A stretch of 64,000 nucleotides of DNA from Pseudeuparius sepicola (taxonomy: Eukaryota; Arthropoda; Insecta; Coleoptera; Anthribidae). Every line of letters starts with the position of its first letter. Within the stretch, counting starts at the first letter, position 1. The notes under the pieces are model-generated. The model saw only the letters and a list, made by a program, of their open reading frames with translations. It did no database searches and was not told the DNA's origin. Shown here in pieces: positions 12,431 to 24,700 of this stretch. The stretch lies in the NCBI GenBank assembly GCA_963920635.1, contig OY987303.1, positions 50,591,223 through 50,655,222 of the forward strand, read 5' to 3'. A program made the translations under genes and the position numbers.

Positions 12431-13285
12431 ACAAGACAATACAAGATTATCTACAAGCTTTAATCGAAACTTTAAGAGTTCAAATTGAAAAGTCTACAAG
12501 AACTCACTCGGCTTTTACAAAATGTCTATACGATCAAACGTTGGTTAAACTTATTGTTAGTAAGTTCTTTATATAAAACCCAACTTGTTAGAACAGTCGA
12601 CACGTTAAAATTTCCTTGAAATTTCTGACTAGCCCTGTAAATGGAGATACCTCAACTAAGTCGACGATTGACAGCTGCACAGCCACACATCACCCAGACT
12701 CCTTTGTTACATTGTAGACTTCCGCAGCTAGCTCGCACGGGAAGCAGGTCGTGAGATTTGAGTGGGATTCCGTAGTGTGCTGAGGCAGGTATCAGTATGG
12801 TCTGATACTGGTTGCTATGCAGTGGTACTCCAGTGGGTAGTCAACTTCTTTGATGATGAAGTTGCATGTAATGTGGAAAAAATAAACCGCAGTGTCCGTT
12901 CTAACACGATAATAAAAATAATTTAGGCTCTGCACTCAAAGATAACTGAAGTAGTTCGTCTCCATAACCTATCCTGTGCCTGGAGTGATTATATAGTATT
13001 CTATAAGATTCCTTACCAATCAGTTGGCAATATTCGACTAACAAGTAATTCCCGACGCGAGGTGTCGCTAACATTTGCGTCCTATTACCAGAGCATATTA
13101 TATATGCTCTGCTATTACGAGGATTGGGAATTAAATCGGGGCGCGTACGAAAACTGTACAAGACAACTTTCCATAGCTTAGTGCTCCATCGTGGAGTACA
13201 TCTTCCGTCAGTTAGATGGCGGTCAGGCACGGCTCGTGAGTAATTGTAGAGGTGGGTCAAATCGGGGTGGATAGTCGAAAATATA
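12431..13285. other. unclassified GC-richer block, possibly LTR-derived
   Basis: Base composition is visibly more balanced than the flanks between about 12640 and 13260. It carries a 119-codon open frame on the - strand (12901-13260) and a hairpin at 13089-13113 (AGAGCATAT / ATATGCTCT). I recognise no protein. It may be a retroelement LTR or leader, but I see no paired copy. Confidence 0.3.
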
Positions 13286-13703
13286 TACAGGGTGATTCAA
13301 GTAAGTGGTTCATTAGAAGTTTACGGGGAAGAAGTGCGAATTTTGATTTGAAATTTTGATTACTTGTATAACAGGTTGTAAACTTTCTTTCTAAAATATT
13401 TTGAACTTCCGATCACTTCCGGTTATACCGCAACTTTGTTATTTCAAATAGAACACTCTATATATTATTACACCATTTGGTTTCCCATTAAATTCCAAAT
13501 CTTTTTTCCGAATATAATGTGTACCCTATTCCTAACCCTTTTCGAGATAATCGCAAATTTTTTATTTTTTTGAGTGTTGCAGCCATCGACCATTTATAGT
13601 GATGATAACTTTGAAATTTATGAATCTGGAAAACTGAAATTTTGGACTGTCGTAGGCGAAAGTCAACTTTATTAAATGGTCTGTATGCCATTTCAAAATA
13701 TTT

Positions 13704-14515
13704 TACAGGGTGTTCGGGAAAAAATTTCCAATATCAACATTAAAAAATTGAAAAATCTAATTTTTTTCATATGGAACCCATATTTTGTTATTGCACCATT
13801 GAAATGCTTGTGAAAAGACAGTTCAAAAAGATATAACACACTATATGTCTAAATGAAGCGGTTGCTTCTCAAGGAGCGTCACATTATAGGGGGCCATGGA
13901 AAATGAAATAACGCAATTATATGACAAGGTTAAGGGCTATTTAATAATATTTTTTCCCTGAGAAGCAACAATACAAAATTAAATAATACTAACAATTACA
14001 TAATAATAGGTACCTACTAGAAGAAAAAACAAGAAACTACACATAGGTATAAGTAAAACACTTTATTCATATTATGCTATTTACCTGTTACGTATTTACA
14101 TTTGCTTCTCTTTGTTTGGACCTTGCCATGGACTATGAAATTTCGTTCGAACTTTCTGATTTTTTTTTTTCGTCATAGGTGGTAAATGTAAATGCCTTCC
14201 ATTAAAAACTCTAATTGTTCTTTCTAAAATTATTTTACACTCTCCATGAGTGTAAAACATATTCAAAATACCTTCGTTAGAATAGTTAATTTAAGCCATT
14301 CTCCGTTGTTTCTTGATATGGAGCAGCAAAAATACGTATTTTGTTTAATAACGAAGCAACCGCTTCATTTAGACATATAGTGTGTATACCTTTTTGAACT
14401 GTCTTTTCACAAGCATTTCAATGGTGCAATAAAAAAATATGGGTTCCATGTGAAAAAATGAGATTTTTCAATTTTTCGATGTTGATATTGGGATTTTTTT
14501 CCCGAACATTCTGTA
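13704..14515. mobile_element. inner palindromic MITE
   Basis: Bounded by TACAGGGTGTTCGGG (13704) and CCCGAACATTCTGTA (14515). Arms continue to the shared block near ATAGTGTGTATACC / ATGTCTAAATGAAGCGG. The central loop of about 400 bp has no reading frame. Confidence 0.8.
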
Positions 14516-14540
14516 AAATATTTTGAAATGGCATACAGAC

Positions 14541-15006
14541 CACGATACACTTACCCACGGTATGTCACTAACGAATCCGAAAACAAGGCAACTTTGCGAA
14601 TCTACGTCAGTTGCGAATCACGAATTCTAAATAATGCAGCGGCTGCGGTTGTGTTTTACGATTTTTTATAGTTTACAGTTTAATGTGTCAAGAAAAAAGT
14701 GTAAACAACTGACTGATCGTCAGTCCAGCTCGACAGTGCTTTGAAATAGGCCAAAAATGCCGGGATGTGCAGTCAGCGTATGTGCAGTCAGCGTATCAAA
14801 TTAAATGTGTTTTTTATCAACAGAATATTCATTCATTTATCTAGTAATAAATTCTACATATTTTTAACAACATTTATTTAAAAGAAATAAGCAAAAACCC
14901 ATAAAAAAGTATCTATGTTTTGTAAAACATATGGAGCAATTTAAATTCTGATTCGCAACTGACGTCACAAGATGCGCAATGACATACCGTGGGTAAGTGT
15001 ATCGTG
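14541..15006. mobile_element. 466-bp P-superfamily-like MITE with 8-bp target duplication
   Basis: Perfect terminal repeats beginning CACGATACACTTACCC (left) and its complement at the right. They are flanked by an exact 8-bp duplication, ATACAGAC at 14533-14540 and 15007-15014. The pre-insertion sequence GCATACAGACCATTT is preserved in the opposite arm of the outer palindrome (13674-13690 region). Inside is ATGCCGGGATGTGCAGTC (14757), translating MPGCAVS, the typical first residues of a THAP domain. An 8-bp duplication plus a THAP start suggests P-superfamily ancestry; that classification is inference. Confidence 0.85.
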
Positions 15007-15402
15007 ATACAGACCATTTAATAAAGTTGACTTTCGCCTACGACAGTCCAAAATTTCAGATTTCCAGATTCATAAATTTCAAAGTTATCATCACTATGGT
15101 CGATGGCTGCAACACTCAAAAAAATAAAAAATTGCGAATATCTCGAAAAGGGTTAGGAATAGGGTACACATTATATTCAGAAAAAAGATTTGGAATTTAA
15201 TGGGGAACCAAATGGTGTAATAATATATAGGGTGTTCTGTTTGAAATAACAGTATAACGGTATAACCAGAAGTGATCGGAAGTTGAAAATATTTTAGAAA
15301 GAAAGTTTACAAACTGTTATATAAGTAACCAAAATTTCAAATCAAAATTCGCACTCCTTCCCCGTATACTTCTAATGAACCTCTTACGTGAATCACCCTG
15401 TA

Positions 15403-15990
15403 TACCCTGAGATATCCATTAGACAATTATGAAAAATAACACCTAATATTGAGATAATTCTGAGGATAATTCACTCACTTTTTAGAAATTCGGTAATTAT
15501 TTCCAATCGTGTAATCCACCCCCGATTTTCTTGAAATTTTGGCTACCTCCCATATTTTCGAGGTCGAACGTAGTTTTTGAGAAATGGATTTTCAAATTTC
15601 CTTTTGACATCCCGGATTTCACGACGATATTTGTGGTTGTAATCGGGATGATTTTTACTGTACGCAGCTCAAACTAATCACCACACTATTTTTCTCCTTT
15701 TGCAACATCGAAACTTTGCAAAAACCCGCGGAAAACCCGAAATTTTGAAAGATTTTTGCCGTGTTTACGTACGGTATTTTCGCCCATGCCCGACATTCGG
15801 TGCGCACCGCCGTACTCTCTCTACTCTACTTTATTACTCTCTATTCTACTTACGCCTATGGAGACGGTTGTACTATTCGAATTATATCGATGCAATGTAT
15901 CTATGGGACATTTAAAGTCACATCAATATATTTTTCGTGTGGGAGACGTGTAACATTTTAGAAGTCTCCGTCTACTGTTAATATAATTCA
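15403..15990. other. no gene recognised
   Basis: Three overlapping short frames at 15700-15961 are present on the + strand, but none has a recognisable domain. Confidence 0.35.
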
Positions 15991-15991
15991 G

Positions 15992-16842
15992 TCAAAACGT
16001 GGTCTGCTTAATAAAGACAGATGAAAAATACATCCAGAAATTTTCAGGGTCGGGAATATAGGTACTTTTTAATGCCATTATTGCCGCCTCCTCATAATCA
16101 ATTTTCACGAATATAGGATTCCACTCAGAAATCCGCCGTTTTATTAACTCGAAAAACCTCTCATAAGTTTGAGTTCTCTTATTCGGCAGAAGAGAATAAA
16201 CCACTGGGATTATATTGGTCTCGACTTGATTACTTACAACATCTACGTCCACAGTGTAGGTACAACTGATAAAACTGCTTACTGCAACTTTTGAAAGTTC
16301 CGTCCATAAAGAAGTTCTTTCCACCCTTCATACCTTCAATTCCGGATATCGTGCGCAAAATCACTATTTTGTCCTTTAAAGATGTTAAATTTAAATTATC
16401 GCAATCCTTGGTATCTTTGATTGTCCCCTTGCTTTATACCTATCTGTGCCTGTTCAATACACTTTTAACAGACTCAAATTTAGGTAGAGTTGTTACGAAA
16501 TCCAGCCCTCGTTCATAGAGGTGTCTAACTTCTGACTCATATATTGACGACATAGGAATTTCAATGCTCTCTTCCTCGCGGGCCTTTTTCTTGGCTTTAG
16601 AGATGCAAACGCGCACTTCGTTCAGAGATTCATCAGGTTTACACACCTGAGCATCAGTTACCATTGTCTTGAACACATCACTCTGGTCACTCTACCGCGA
16701 CACTTGTCCTTCTTTTCTTTGGAACAAACCCACGTTTTGCTACCAGCTTTTCAATTTTCAATCGGTACTGATAACCATCAAGTAACGCACAAGGTTTGCC
16801 CTTACCGGTTTCGATAAGTACTAACTTTTTAATTTCTAACAA
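15992..16842 (-). pseudogene. FLYWCH-MULE transposase pseudogene
   Basis: Read on the - strand. A FLYWCH-type start near 16842-16700 (LVLIETGKGKPCALLDGYQY, then WVCSKEKKDKC) is followed by VFKTMVTDAQVCKPDES (16676 downward), a linker, and then the N-terminal part of a MULE domain (16324-15992) with WTELSKVAVSSFISCTY, IIPVVYSLLPNKRTQTYERF and IDYEEAAIMAL. The order FLYWCH then MULE is typical of insect Mutator-like transposases. At least two frameshifts (near 16690 and 16430) and loss of everything after the EEAA block, including the CxxH region, make it non-functional. Confidence 0.75.
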
Positions 16843-18456
16843 TTTTTAATCGCTGACACTGACGACTGATCACTTATTACTGTTTCTAAAAGGGGGGATT
16901 CTTATCTTTAAATACAAAAACTTAACCATTGCAGTATTATAACTTATTATTTATGATTACCTGCTACAGATTTATGACGGGCCGCAAATGGCCCGGCCGC
17001 AAGTGGGCCATATTCAGTTTTCAGACGTAGTCTTTTTTAAATAAATTAGTTGTGTAGCATACCTACTAAACCAAAATTAAATTTCAACCAGTGGTAGGTA
17101 CCTACCTATATCTGTAAACATTGGGAAAAATGAAATGTGAAACAAGAAAGTATAATATGTCATATCCGGTTAAACCGAACGTAGTTTCGAAGGTCCGATT
17201 AATCTAAAAAGTATATATTTCGGCACTAGTAAACTCCTGAAAATGTCTATTTCAAAAACTGCGGAAAGAGGTTTGGATGCAACTACTTCCTGTACCTGTA
17301 TGACTGAAAAGTTTGCAAATGATTCAGAAAACATTATAATCTATAAAGAAATGCGAATGCAATATTTTCCGAAGGCAAATTTTTCGTGTGGTGGGTAATA
17401 TTTAAGACCCGAGAGATACATATTCATTTTTAGAATCAATATACATACACATTTCGTGATTACATTTCTCATAAACAGTGGTGTTTTATTGCCAAGAGAT
17501 CCATGGCCACAGCATATTGGATACAATGTGTCTCAGGTCTCAGATAAAACCGTTATATTCCAAATAATTTCAGACATATATCTCAAAGGGCAATGAGCTA
17601 CAATACTAAAGAAAATTCTTATTTTTTTTACCTGAATTTTATGAAAAGCCTCTAGATACACGGTGTAACTTTGATTAGCACATAAATTTTAACCGGTATA
17701 GGTTCCGACCTCACAAGCACGCCTATGAACTTTATTTTTTGAAAAAAAAAAAAAAAAAACAAAATTGCTTTTACACTTAGAAACTTTTTTAGTGCTGCTG
17801 TTGAATGTCCCTGGAAGCAGTTAAAACATATTATTACAAAAAATAATCTTTGTATACTTTAAATACCTAAAAAAAAAACCTATTAAAGTAAAATAATCCC
17901 CATCAAATTGAAATCTTCCACTTTTCTAAATTAGATATTGAGCACTACCCTGAATAATAATAAATATTTATTATATTTCCAAAGGTAAAAGAAAATATTA
18001 TTGTTTATAAAAGTCTGTTATATCTCATAGTTTCCCTAGGATGTATGTGTAGATACTATTATTAGGCATTATGTTAATATTGATTAATTAATATTAATGT
18101 TTATTAAAATTAATGTTTGCATTTCCCAGCAGCCATATTGGATTTTAAATGAGAGAGAATTGGTCAGGTCTATATCGCTATCGCTGGTAAACGCGTATCA
18201 ATTAGTGATAACATAGTTTTCATATTGGATATGAAATCATTTTAACACAGCATGCGGAGAAAAGATAGCTTTAATTGAGAATAAATAATAATATAACATA
18301 AAAACAAACACTAAAATGGAAGAATTGACAACTATAGTCTTTTTAATTATGATTTTATCCAGTAAGATCTTCCGATGTCCAACGCACTTCTATCAGAATA
18401 CCAGCTCTGAGTGAAAGATATCTTGGAAGTTAAGGCACTGGGAGATGAACCAGATA
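16843..18456. other. no gene recognised
   Basis: Contains a GC-rich near-palindrome at 16979-17009 (GGGCCGCAAATGGCCC...), an A-run at 17740-17758 and AT-rich TTAATATT repeats near 18070-18115. No reading frame of note. Confidence 0.4.
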
Positions 18457-19208
18457 TACAGTGCCCGCCAAAAAGTTGGAACCATATGGGATTTTTCTTT
18501 ATTTTTGTGCTAAGATGAAACTGCTCTGGGGCGATCATCTCTGCTTCCAAAAAGATTCGAAATGAGATCATTAAACGCCGTGACGTTATTTGACATACCT
18601 GTCAAAAATGACATTTAATTAAATAAATGGCCAAAATACGCTTTATTTGTGATTTTATCGAAAAAAGTTATTTGAAAAAGTTGCTGGGAATTTTATTTTA
18701 CCCTTATTTTCGGACAAAAATTCTGACAATGATAAACATTTGATTTTTGAAAAAATATAAAAATTAATAAATTTAATTTTTTGGTGTGCCATATTTTACT
18801 TTAGAATTGTTTGCATCCAAACGAGATATTTTTTAGTTATGGACCCTTTTTGGGTCGTAATCGGCTAGTTTCAAGAAAAACTAAACTAACAAGGTGCAAT
18901 TTTTATATTTTTTCAAAAAAATCGAAAATTTATCATTTTCATAATTTTTGTCGAAAACATAGGGGTAAAATAAAATTCCAAGCAACTTTTTCAAATAACT
19001 TTTTTCGATAAAATCACAAATAAAGAGAAGTTTGGCTATTTATTTCATTAAATGCCATTTTTGACAGGTATGTCAAATGACGTTACGACGTTTAATGATC
19101 TCATTTCGAATCTTTTTGGAAGCAGAGATGATCGCCCCAGAGTAGTTTCATCTTAGAACAAAAATAAAAAAAATCCCATATGGTTCCAACTTTTTGGCGA
19201 GCACTGTA
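18457..19208. mobile_element. 752-bp mariner-type palindromic MITE
   Basis: TA-bounded, with left end ACAGTGCCCGCCAAAAAG and right end CTTTTTGGCGAGCACTGT. Inverted arms extend more than 300 bp to the centre near 18790-18880. The CAGTG termini and TA target fit Tc1/mariner. No transposase remains. Confidence 0.88.
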
Positions 19209-19434
19209 TACTCCTGGACAAAATTAACGCACCAACATACACAATTGCAAATTATATTTTAAATTATTTTGCGTGTCTACCAAGAATATAAATAGTAGGT
19301 TTGGGCATTTACTACTGTTAAACTAATTAAATAATGCAATTTGTTGCTTCTCATTTAGTTTCCATTAATTTATTTTCAAAAAGGCAATGTTTGTGGGGAT
19401 TTATTATGTTGGTTCTTTAATTTTGTCCAGGAGT
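19208..19434. mobile_element. short MITE abutting the previous one
   Basis: Inverted ends CTCCTGGACAAAATTAA (left, from 19211) and TTAATTTTGTCCAGGAG (right, to 19433). It shares its left TA with the right TA of the 18457-19208 element, so the two are immediately adjacent. Confidence 0.75.
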
Positions 19435-19593
19435 TTATATGTTTTCTTTAAAATTCTTGGACCGATCAGGCCTGACTGCCATATTGTAAACGGAGGAAAT
19501 AGTCCATATTTTGAAGTGAAGCAGGAGAATACAACGATACGGGTAAAACTTACAGTCTCCGCACCACAAACACAGTTTATTAAATGGAAAACT

Positions 19594-20244
19594 GTACAGA
19601 CTGAGTCATTTTCGATGGTTTTATGGGGTATCTGCGTTATTTGTATAGATAGAAAATAACAAGGTAGGTGTTCATGAGTTAATTTTTTGAGATATTTACG
19701 ATCCTCAAAACAGATCTCTGATATCTCCAATACTGGTACTTTAGGAGATACAGGGCGTTTTTGAAATTTGTTGCAATTATCATAGCTCATTTGTTTTTAA
19801 ACCTATATATTTCGTTGAAAACGCTTTATACGCACTTTTTTACGTAGAATCCATTGGAGTAAACAGTTTTTCTATAAAATAGTTATTTATGTACCAAGGC
19901 ACTGAAGTTGAATTATTAAGTTGAACTTCAGTGCCTTGGTACATAAATAACTATTTTTTAGAAAAACTGTTTACTCCAATGGATTCTACGTAAAAAAGTG
20001 CGTATAAAGCGTTTTCAACGAAATATATAGGTTTAAAAACAAATGAGCTATGATAATTGTAAAAAATAGCAAAAATTTCAAAAACGCCCTGTATCTCCTA
20101 AAGTATTGGAGATATCAGAGATCTGTTTTGAGCATCGTAAATATCTCAAAAAATTAACTCATGAACACCTACCTTGTTTTTTTTTCTATCTATACAAATA
20201 ACGCAGATACCCCATAAAACCATCGAAAATGACTCAGTCTGTAC
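19594..20244. repeat. 650-bp near-perfect palindrome
   Basis: Arms of about 320 bp begin GTACAGACTGAGTCATT and mirror at AATGACTCAGTCTGTAC, with a loop of about 12 nt at 19921. The innermost arm is TAGTTATTTATGTACCAAGG, the same sequence that starts the D repeats at 34557, 39101 and 55215. Confidence 0.88.
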
Positions 20245-22609
20245 ATATTATGCTTCAACCCATCAAGCGGATCATCTTCAGCAGTTAAGCATTTTGGTAC
20301 TAAGATATAGACAAAATATAAAACAATCTAGATAACATTAGGTATATAAACAACCAAGCGAAATAGGAAAGAATCGCTACGAAATGGATTTAAGGTGGTG
20401 CAGACTGTATATTTCCTTATTCCGTCACACTGACTTCGAAATAACCGAATCAAAACGTGCATTAATTTAACGCGATTAAATTCTACATTGTCATTGTCTC
20501 CTAACTGGGAAAATCAATTTTCCACACGCGCAACTCTTTTATTGCGCATCATTTTAAGCCAAAATTTCGATATGGAGCATTTGCGACGCTGCACTCTCGT
20601 TTTTCGAGTAGCATTAAAAAGTAATAATAAATTTCTGCAGACGTAACTTTATTTTTAATGTCGTAGTAAAGTTTCCTGTTGGCAAACAGTGACGGCGAAA
20701 AGTTTGGGAAAACTCCGGCGCTGCAAGTTCATGGAGCAAAATGATAAAATTTCTATGGTCGGTCTTAAAGTCGGAAGTCGAAAATAGATTAACAAAGCTC
20801 GGAACTCCCAAGTTCAATATTTGCTTGAAATTTTAGGTCCCTCATCCATAAAAATTGTAATTGTCGTCCGATTCGTATCGGGTTTTTGTAAACGATACCT
20901 AGGGCATCAAAAACTGTACTGGCGGCCGAAACGCGAAACGGCACAATTTATGTAAAAAAACAATGCCAACTACGGAATATTTTTGGCGCCAAAATTAAGG
21001 AAATCATATTAACAATTTTTTGGGAATGCCTTAAAACGGGTTTGTACCAAATTTTGTTAAAAAATATCAAACAATAAAAATTCTAGAAACCAATGAAAAT
21101 CGCGATTTAACTGCCTATTTTACCTGCCTACTTGCTTATCAAAAACCTAAAGTAAAAATAAAATTTTAATTTTTTTTTCTACTAATCAACCATTTATTTA
21201 GATAAATTTTTAATACCTCATAATTTTTACATTAGGTTTTTTATTTAGGTACAATTATTAGTTGTATTAAGTGGGTCACACTGTATATTGAAATCACTTC
21301 GAATATCATATTGTTAAACATTAGTGTGTATCAATGACGTCAGAACCTTTAGACGTGGCGCCCCATTCATAAAATGCCATTTGTTTTGTCTCCAAGATTA
21401 AATATATCCATACTGCTCTAAAAACAAAGATGCAGTCAAAAAATAATATCTTGGGTTAAAGTAAAGTGCGTTATATTAATGAAATCTTGTCTTTCATATG
21501 TGTCGAAGAAATAGATATTCAAATTAAAACCGTCGATGATGTTCTTCAAAGAAGGAAATCAGGAGCTAGTTTCAAGTAGTTTGGTTTTGTACCTAATTAT
21601 GTCAGAGTGGGGTCACCAGAAAGGTTGTTTTGAGAAAATAAAAACTTGACTCAAGTCACACTTGACTTTAATATTACTAAAGCTCTATTTCAATTAAGTC
21701 ACAACAGTCTTAATTTAAGTATAAATATAAACACGATTCAAGTCCTGATTATTTTTTTATTGCATACGAGTCTCGCCAGGGTCTTTCATATTGAAATTAT
21801 GCGGGTTGATATAGTTTTAGTCAGTCTGCCATGTGTTTTAAAAAGAAATTCCATCAGCGGTGTTCTTCTATAAAGACATGTGCACGCGGTCTGCCTTGAC
21901 CACGATTCGATCGAAGACAGAAAAACAGGCAGTCTAATAGTTAGCATTTAAAGATAATCCAATGTGTATTACAACAGTATATCGCTTGATATATTCAGCA
22001 AATATATTGAATGATATGCCCAACAACATTCTGTATTTACTTAAATTTTCCTTTCCTAAAGTCGCGCTGCATATTACTTCCTTCATAACGTATGCATATG
22101 TGTGTCTACCCTACATGGGCCCACGTAACACAAATATTCCGTCTCCTCAAAACGAGCAATCCAATTTTGATTTGAACGGAAATTTTAAGTAAAGCCTTTA
22201 CCTACTCTCTCAAACATATAAGTTAGGATGTACCTAACCCTTAGCTTTGAATATCGTTTTATTTCTGCAACCAACAACATCCTGAATGAGACCCAATGAG
22301 ACCCAATCATTATTTGTCCATACGATAGTGGTAGATGAGATGAGCTTATAGTCTAAGGTAAATCATTAAATCCAATCGCCGCCTTTTCGTTACATCTGGC
22401 AACACCGCACGGCACCAGTCCAGTCAATTTAAAATAATTTAAATAAGTAGATCGCCAATATGGGAGTGTTCAGCAAGTAAAGAATACAATAATAGTATTT
22501 TTGAAAATGATCAATCAATATGCACTAGTCTACATATAATAATTTTACCTATTAACGAAATTTTTTCTGATAGATGAATGAGGGACAAAGTTGGATTATA
22601 TCTGGCATA
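20245..22609. other. no gene recognised; possible Penelope terminal fragment
   Basis: 20255-20290 (ATCAAGCGGATCATCTTCAG, read on the other strand as CTGAAGATGATCCGCTTGAT) resembles the CTGATGATG-type motif of Penelope terminal repeats. The remainder has short chance frames only. Confidence 0.35.
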
Positions 22610-24083
22610 TACAGGGTGGCCCACCACGAACTGCATCGATCTATATATGGAAAACTAGAAGTAGGAAAATTCTGAAAATTTGGCACCTCACCAATGCCGA
22701 TGGGCGCTGCTCAACTAAAATATTTTGGTGAATCTGTCACTTCCGGTTATACCGGAAGTCGATATCAACTTTCTTATCTCAAATGGAACACCCTGTATAT
22801 TATTGCATTTTTGGATTCTAGATGTCATTTTGGAACAAAAACATGCAACATGTCCTATGTCTAAATCCAACCGTTTTTGAGATATTTGCATTTTTCCGAA
22901 AAAAATTAATTAGCAATTTATACGAGGAATCCGCAAAATCCGTTCTTATACAGGGTGTTCACAAAATATAAATAAAAATTACATTCAAAATGTGCTTAAA
23001 TCTCGAAATTTTCAAATGGAAACCCCCCTTTTCTTAATTCGATGTTATTCACCACTAAAAATGATGACAACTTTGTGTAAGGTTTCCTATACCTAAATGC
23101 AGTAATTTTCGATTAATTTACGAAAAACCCATTTTTCGCCTATAAAATGCTGGGTTTGCTTAACCCTTGGAAAATCATAAGCCGTGGACGTTGAAAAGAT
23201 AATCGAGGCTGAGGAAATGTCACTTGGTTTATAAATTATTGTCAACAATAATGCCGGCGCGCTTAAATTACACAAACGAAGATTATGTATCGCACGTTCT
23301 TGATATTACTTTGTTGCATTCTCCGTAGATAATAAAACTTAAATAATTCTTCGTTTGTGTAATTTAAGCGCGCCGGCATTATTGTTGACAATAAATTTAT
23401 AAACCAAGTGACATTTCCTCAGCCGCGATTGTCTTTTCAACGTCCACGGCTAATATGATTTTCCAAGTGTTAAACAAACCCCGCATTTTATGGACGAAAA
23501 GTGGGTTTTTCGTAAATTAATCGAAAATTAGGGCATTTAGGTATAGGAAACCTTACACAAAGTTGTCGCCTTAAAAAAAATGGGGGTTTCCATTTGTAAA
23601 TTTCGAGATTTAAGCACATTTTGAATGTAATTTTTATTCATATTTTGTGAACACCGTATAAGAACGGATTTATTTTTCAGCAGAGATCACTAGGTCAGGG
23701 CTTCTGTTACACGATGCCAAAAATTCGTTTTGAAATTTCGCGGTTTCCTCGTATAAATTGCTAATTGACTTTAGGTCTGCACCTGTCATTTTTTCGGAAA
23801 AATGCAAATATCTCCAAAACTGTTGGATTTAGACATAAGACATGTTGCATGTTTTTGTTCCAAAATGATGCCTAGAATCCAAAAATGCAATAATATACAG
23901 GGTGTTCCATTTGAGATAAGAAAGTTGATATCGACTTCCGGTATAACCGGAAGTGCCAGATTCACCAAAATATTTTAGTTGAGCAGCGCCCATCGGCATT
24001 GGTGAGGTGCCAAATTTTCAGAATTTTCCTACTTTTAGTTTTCCATATATAGATCGATGCAGTTCGTGGTGGGCCACCCTGTA
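22610..24083. mobile_element. 1.47 kb composite palindrome with 188-bp end modules
   Basis: Outer ends are TACAGGGTGGCCCACC (22610) and GGTGGGCCACCCTGTA (24083). A 188-bp end module (22610-22797) is itself closed by AACACCCTGTA and is mirrored exactly at 23896-24083. A further pair TACAGGGTGTTCAC / GTGAACACCGTA lies at 22949 and 23658. The centre (about 23255-23395) is a tight inverted pair around GCGCGCCGGCAT. The right arm carries an extra insert of about 70 bp near 23672-23745. Confidence 0.85.
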
Positions 24084-24134
24084 TATACTTCAAGAAAACG
24101 AGCGCTGAACAGTTTTTGAAATGTATGTCGGGCA

Positions 24135-24700
24135 ACGTCTTTACCTCCAATGAGGTATTCGAATGGGTAGAAGTTGATACGATAATCAAGATCAATGATG
24201 AGGTATCAACTCCGGTTTGATAAGATTACATTACATTCGCACGACAGGCTCGATGCCTGTCCAAAAAATATTAGGAGCATCGAAAGCGCTCAAACCTGAA
24301 GCTATGCAAAGGGGATTGGTACTAGAAGCAGACGTATTGAAACTAGTTGCAAGAGAAAAGGGTATAAATATCAAGAACTCTGGTTTTGGCTTGAAGTAAT
24401 TTCAACGGTCAATTTTTGGGGCACAGTCAGATGGCATAACCGAAGATGTATGCATTAAAGCCTTGCGAAAGAGAGGACTATAAAAAATGGCATTAAAAAA
24501 AGATATTACGTATTTTCAAATAAAATTGCAAATGTTGTTAACATAAAAAGAATGCGTCATTTTCTGTAACGTCTCCAAACTTCGAGCAAGATATACTTGA
24601 AAATATTTTACAGTTGCGTTCGAGGAAGAAGAATTTATTCAAGTTATGTGTGCAGATGCAGAATTTATGGCACTAATTTGGATAGTTATCATATCCATAT
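24135..24700 (+). pseudogene. YqaJ-like nuclease domain relic
   Basis: Broken + strand reading: MPVQKILGASKALKPEAMQ, then GLVLEADVLKLVAREKGINI, then FGAQSDGITEDVCIKALRKRG, then ITYFQIKLQML and FCNVSKL. The order small helix, E-A-x-V-L-K-L, G-A-x-S/P-D-G, x-K, and Y-F/Y-Q-I-x-x-Q matches YqaJ-type (alkaline nuclease/recombinase) domains that occur in many insect mobile-element genes. The catalytic E-x-K is degraded (IKALR) and at least two stops occur, so it is not functional. It lies about 0.4 kb before the first recognised TRP-gamma exon. Confidence 0.5.

Larger units (their letters stand above)
13286..15402. mobile_element. 2.1 kb outer palindrome with nested insertions
   Basis: Starts TACAGGGTGATTCAAG (13286) and ends mirrored at GAATCACCCTGTA (15402). 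Both arms contain the same markers in inverse order: TCACTTCCGGTTATACCG, a degraded AACACTCTATA boundary, and CTCGAAAAGGGTTAGGAATA (right arm). The right arm is longer because it carries the P-like MITE at 14541-15006. The centre is a second palindrome at 13704-14515. Confidence 0.85.

Noticed and set aside
12901..13260. 119-codon - strand ORF
   Set aside because: No recognisable domain, no paired copy, no splice context; kept only as an unclassified block.
15700..15961. three overlapping + strand ORFs as a small gene
   Set aside because: They are short, in different frames of the same sequence, and none shows a domain.
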